DNA of 64,000 bases from contig OX393579.1 in the NCBI GenBank assembly GCA_947652605.1, positions 17,443,674 through 17,507,673 of the forward strand, given 5' to 3'. Of the stretch, positions 60,046-64,000 are shown piece after piece. A program made the translations under genes and the position numbers. The stretch is from Elmis aenea. Its lineage: Eukaryota > Arthropoda > Insecta > Coleoptera > Elmidae. The notes under the pieces were generated by a model. It was not told the origin of the DNA and made no database searches. It saw only the letters and a list, made by a program, of their open reading frames with translations. The stretch's first letter is position 1, and each line of letters opens with the position of its first letter.

Positions 60046-60409
60046 CAGTGGCGTACGCAGAAAAATATTTCAAGGGGGATATTGTTTTAATTTGCAAAAA
60101 TAATAGTGACAAACTTCAAAAGGGGCATGATAATGGTGCAATTAGAAAATGACGTGTGGATGCTAGACACAAAAAGTGCGCCCCAAGAGAGAGCTGCGAG
60201 GGGTCCAGGAGTTGGCGGAATAGGCATTTTTTTTTAAATTTTCAAGTACCCAAAAATAGCATTTTTGAGTAAAATAAACAAACATAATTTGATAAATATG
60301 AAAAAGCAGTCTGTCACGCAAGTTTGAAATGCGGTAATTATAATTTTAGTTGTTTTCAAAGTTTCGGGAGGAATTTATCGCCCTATTTTCCCCCTTGCGT
60401 ACACCACTG
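60046..60409. mobile_element. hAT MITE, 364 bp
   Basis: It starts CAGTGGCGTACGCAG and ends TTGCGTACACCACTG. The flanks ATAATGCA (60038-60045) and GTAATGCA (60410-60417) agree at 7 of 8 bases. A G/C-rich AAGGGGG run lies just inside both ends. Confidence 0.88.
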
Positions 60410-60417
60410 GTAATGCA

Positions 60418-61183
60418 TGATTAAATATTGCACTAGCTGTTGAAAAAACTGTAAAATATGTACAGGTATGTAGCTTCTTTTTAGGAACTAAGCTGAGCTT
60501 GTATTTCTTCTCACGACGATTTAGTTTTTTGTAAAAATACGAGCAATAAGAAGTTTGATATTTGCACAAAGTTTCAGCTTGTTTCTTACACTTTCACCTT
60601 GAAGCAAAAAGCTTTTAAACCGACTACTTACAAAACATAGAAACAGGAACCCTAAATCTGAGCCTTGCGAAACTTAAGGCCTACAATATCACATGTTTTA
60701 CTGTGACATATTGTACAATTTGCTTTACTTTCATTTTAAATGATTTATGACTTTACCGCTTAGAGTAAAAGCATGAAATATCGTTTACTTTTTCTCGAAT
60801 AATAAGTTTTTGAAATATTTGCAAAATACGTAGTTTAATTAGACAGTAAAATTATCCCTACATATTAAATTAAACAAACAAAATTTTAATATAAAAAGAG
60901 ACTATATTAGACAAATGAAATCGAATTTTTAATTAAAAAAGTTATAATGTCGTATAACATGCTAGAATTAAATTCGACTCCTATAAACAGTTAAAAAATT
61001 AAATAAGAGAACTTTATTACGACCTAGTGATCTAGCAATTTAACAGTTTAATTGCTTTGCTTAAATCTAATCTGCAAGCCAATTTTGTAGATACGTTATG
61101 GTTAATTAATGTTTACAACATTGTACATTGTGTATGTTTTAAAGGCTTGTTTTACATAATTTGAAATCATAATAAATATGATG
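60418..61183. other. AT-rich spacer, nothing recognised
   Basis: No motif found. Confidence 0.4.
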
Positions 61184-61185
61184 TA

Positions 61186-62412
61186 GGGAAGACCGGGGAT
61201 GAAAGTATTTTTTGTTTTTTTAAATTTAATTTCTCATTAATTATAACAAGTTTTTTTGTACATCCAAACTGATTTAATGATAGATTGGACATTTGCCTTC
61301 CTTCCAAGATATTTATTTCATATGTATTGCAAAGCATATCTGAGATTTTTTTCTGTAGTAAGGCAACTGTTACTTCCAACCTCAACGTTGGGGCTAAAAG
61401 TAACAATGACCGGGGTAAGTTGTACCGGCAAAATAAATTACACCGCTCATAATTAGTGGGTAAATATATTAGTATTTATCAACAAAATTAATATTTGATT
61501 CCAAAATACACATTAGCAATATTCAAAAATGTGAAACAAAAAAATACAACAAATTGGAACATTAATTCGACAACTTTTGTATGTTCCCATTTACGAAGAA
61601 AACCACCAATTACGTGCTAATAGTGAACATTTGCAAGTGAAAACATTGATTGGGGTTGGTTGTAACACTGTTACTTTTGACCCCAAGTGTACACAAAACA
61701 AATTGGAGGAAATCCACAATTAACCACGATTCTTACGTCAAATTGTATTGTATCCACTTATAGCAAACAAAATTTAGAACATAATAATCTAGGTGCTTTT
61801 TTGTTCCTCTTTTAGAGATCGCCTTAAAGTCACTCGACCGGTGATACAACGCATTAACTTTTAGGCGGAAAATAGTGACTCTGGCTGGCAAAAACTTAAC
61901 CTCTAAAACAGATGAAAACTAGTAATGAAGGTAGGAAGGTGGATGTAAATGAACATTGCACAAGCACTTGGAGCGACATACCTATAACAAAAATTAAAGA
62001 AACTAGAGGCACTGTTACAACCAGTGGTGAGCTATAAAATTTTTAACAAAGGGCTCGCCCATAGTTAAATAAAAACAAAAAAATATAATGTTAATTATAT
62101 GTTGGAAAAAAATGGCATTTTAAATTCAAACGTGAATAATCGAGTGATTGTACATAATTCAAAAAGTACTATTGTGCAACGGGTTATTCTAAATTTAATC
62201 GTCATTGCTTGATAGGCATGACTTCGTCGCTTTACAAATGTATGTAATGACAATGATTTTAAGATATATTTTTTCTTGGGAAAATGGTTAACAAGAAGAA
62301 CAAGGGGCTCGCAAATTAAGGAATAATTTAACAAAGGGCTCGCGCGAGCCCCCGCGAGCCCCCTACAGCTCACCACTGGTTACAACCTACCCGTATTACT
62401 TTCATCATTTTA
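61186..62412. mobile_element. Non-autonomous pogo-like element, copy 2
   Basis: It aligns with 10897-12025 from its TA-GGGAAGACCGGGGATG end onward, including the GTAACACTGTTAC and GATCGCC...AAGTCACTCGACC segments. The extreme right tip is lost. It lacks the SINE present in copy 1 and carries a hAT MITE instead (62022-62378). Confidence 0.85.
62022..62378. mobile_element. hAT MITE, 357 bp, in pogo-like copy 2
   Basis: It starts CAGTGGTGAGCT and ends AGCTCACCACTG, with exact GTTACAAC duplication (62014-62021, 62379-62386). GGGCTCGC repeats lie inside both ends. The open frame at 62095-62376 is MITE sequence. Confidence 0.95.
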
Positions 62413-63229
62413 TACACTTTATACTATAGATTGTTTACGTGTCTAAATTCAAGGATGATTTGGTTAACGTTTGTTACAAGCGATAATGTATACTTACTTT
62501 TGATTTACCCAAAATGCTAAATCCTTTTTGAACTTTCTTATGAAACACAGGTTTATTTACATAACAACAAAATAAGCTTTTACCTACAACATGTGTAGAC
62601 TAAATTTTTGAATATTTCTTATTGATATGTTTTCGCCTTTTGTCGGTCAACAATAAATTATATCAACACACATTGGGTTATCCGTTATCGACTGCTTCTA
62701 GAAACATATTTTTACTTTATTTTTAGCAAAATATTAAACTGGGACAAATGTCGCTTTCGATAAGCTTAAAATAAGCAATTTCGTATTGTTATCCTTAAAT
62801 CAAACTGGACGATTTGAAGCTGTTACGCATAAATAACAACCAATGGGCTTAAGGATATTGCAAAATCAATAAGATCAACGTCTGTAAGCCTATTACACTT
62901 TTTGGTGGGATAATCTATATTAATATTTACCAATATGTAAATACAAATAAAGTAATATTTTTAGCATAATACATTCATGATAAAATTGCATTATTCAGAA
63001 CGTTTATAAATATTTAATTCTTGTTTTACTCGCCAAAAACATTTGAGGATGTTCAGATTAAAGGGTAGAAATAGATTTAATTACAATTTAAAATTATTAC
63101 CCTGTTGATATTTATTTTAGTTTATTTGAGATCGAATGATTTTAACAGGACTGTAAGGATAATTTTTGCATTATAGTTTAAGAAATGCAACCTTTTAAAG
63201 TAATATTTGTATATTTTTTTGCTTTTTAT
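62413..63229. other. AT-rich spacer, nothing recognised
   Basis: No motif found. Confidence 0.4.
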
Positions 63230-63775
63230 TAGGGATGCACCGACATGCAGATTGGCCGATTGGCGATAAATCGACCTTAGCTTATTGGCCGATTTTTGAT
63301 TTAATTTATGATTTATTAGTTTGTGATACATGCAATAATAATAATATGCGTTAATTATAAATTAATTTTAATTTTAGTTAATTTTATCGTGGTATTCGTA
63401 AAATTCATACAACAATTAAGAAAACATTTTTAACTGAATATGCGAAATAAATAGGTTATGTCTTTATAATGAATAAACTCTAAGAGCACCATAAATTGAA
63501 TGTTAATTAAAAATGTTTTAGTAGGTAATGCTTTTTTTTGTTATTGTAATAATTTGTTTGTTTTTTTTCTTAATTGTAGTTTAAAACCTGGATGCTTTTT
63601 TTGTGCTAATAAATATACGCATAGCTGCAGGATACAGCAATTGGTATAATAGTTAATAAATGTAACTTGTATAATGTAATTAATTGACACTTAATACGAA
63701 CCGATTAATCGGCTAAGATACACCAGCAAAAGAGCCAATACAAATGCCGAATATCTAGCGATTGGTGCATAATTA
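63230..63775. mobile_element. Degenerate hAT-like MITE (TAGGGATGCACC type)
   Basis: TAGGGATGCACCGA at the left is a common hAT tip. ATTGGTGCAT at about 63761 is a decayed inverted counterpart. GCCGAT-type words are present near both ends. The target duplication is not readable. Confidence 0.55.
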
Positions 63776-64000
63776 TGTTATATTCCTATATAACAGTTTA
63801 AAAAAAATGAAATGTGTAGATTGTTATAGGTACAGTACAAATGCTTAATTTGTTAGTTTTTTGTGTTATGGCTTATGGTTGATATGGGCACGTGAAGTGT
63901 TGGGGATGAAAAGAAACAAATATGCGAAGTGCGGTAGTGCATAGACAGTCGGCTGACAGCAGCGAGCAAAGACAGTCGCTCACAAGGGGTGGGCGAGGAC
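63776..64000. other. Right edge, GC-richer end of window
   Basis: The last 120 bp are GC-rich for this window, with two GACAGTCG words. They could belong to a repeat or to the start of a gene outside the window; nothing more can be said. Confidence 0.3.

Overview
This window looks like intergenic or heterochromatin-like DNA from an insect nuclear genome. It is strongly AT-rich, has no recognisable host gene, contains short TTAGG tracts (the usual insect telomere unit), and is built almost wholly from transposable elements and their decayed remains. The order cannot be fixed from the sequence; a beetle or another TE-rich insect is a guess. I found no rRNA, true tRNA, CRISPR, operon or bacterial-type signal. 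Nearly all open frames are chance frames in AT-rich DNA or pieces of dead transposases and reverse transcriptases.

Layout. 0.2-3.4 kb: a foldback DNA element with two other elements nested in it. 4.4-7.6 kb: a non-LTR reverse transcriptase fragment, an interspersed repeat and a second damaged copy of the first foldback family. 10.2-13.9 kb: a decayed hAT transposase split by a pogo-like element (itself carrying a tRNA-derived SINE) and by a 1.4-kb hAT element (itself carrying a small hAT MITE). 14.1-19.9 kb: Tc1/mariner-type and hAT MITEs, several nested. 22.6-24.7 kb: the RNase H end of a non-LTR retrotransposon, interrupted by a piggyBac element. 24.8-26.5 kb: a 1.6-kb palindrome. 27.8-32.5 kb: more inverted-repeat elements and hAT MITEs. 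35.2-38.0 kb: an almost intact pogo-like transposon with a DDD transposase and a C-terminal PHD finger. 38.3-39.9 kb: a second piggyBac with half a transposase. 40.0-48.3 kb: foldbacks, a hAT deletion derivative, a long purine microsatellite and a large Tc1-type palindrome. 49.5-52.6 kb: two more piggyBac elements beside and inside a Jockey-like reverse transcriptase. 52.9-64 kb: GC-rich palindromes, MITEs, another reverse transcriptase relic, a second pogo-like non-autonomous copy with its own hAT insertion, and a degenerate hAT at the right edge.

Most boundaries rest on direct sequence evidence: exact 8-bp target duplications for hAT, TA for Tc1/mariner/pogo, TTAA (once CTAA) for piggyBac and TTA for PIF/Harbinger-like. 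In several places the host reading frame resumes after an insertion, which gives a relative order of events. The most unusual signals are four different piggyBac elements within 29 kb, three of which carry repeated 16-bp subterminal palindromes; a pogo-like transposon only two nonsense codons from an open 587-codon frame; and two relatives of it that serve as each other's empty-site control.
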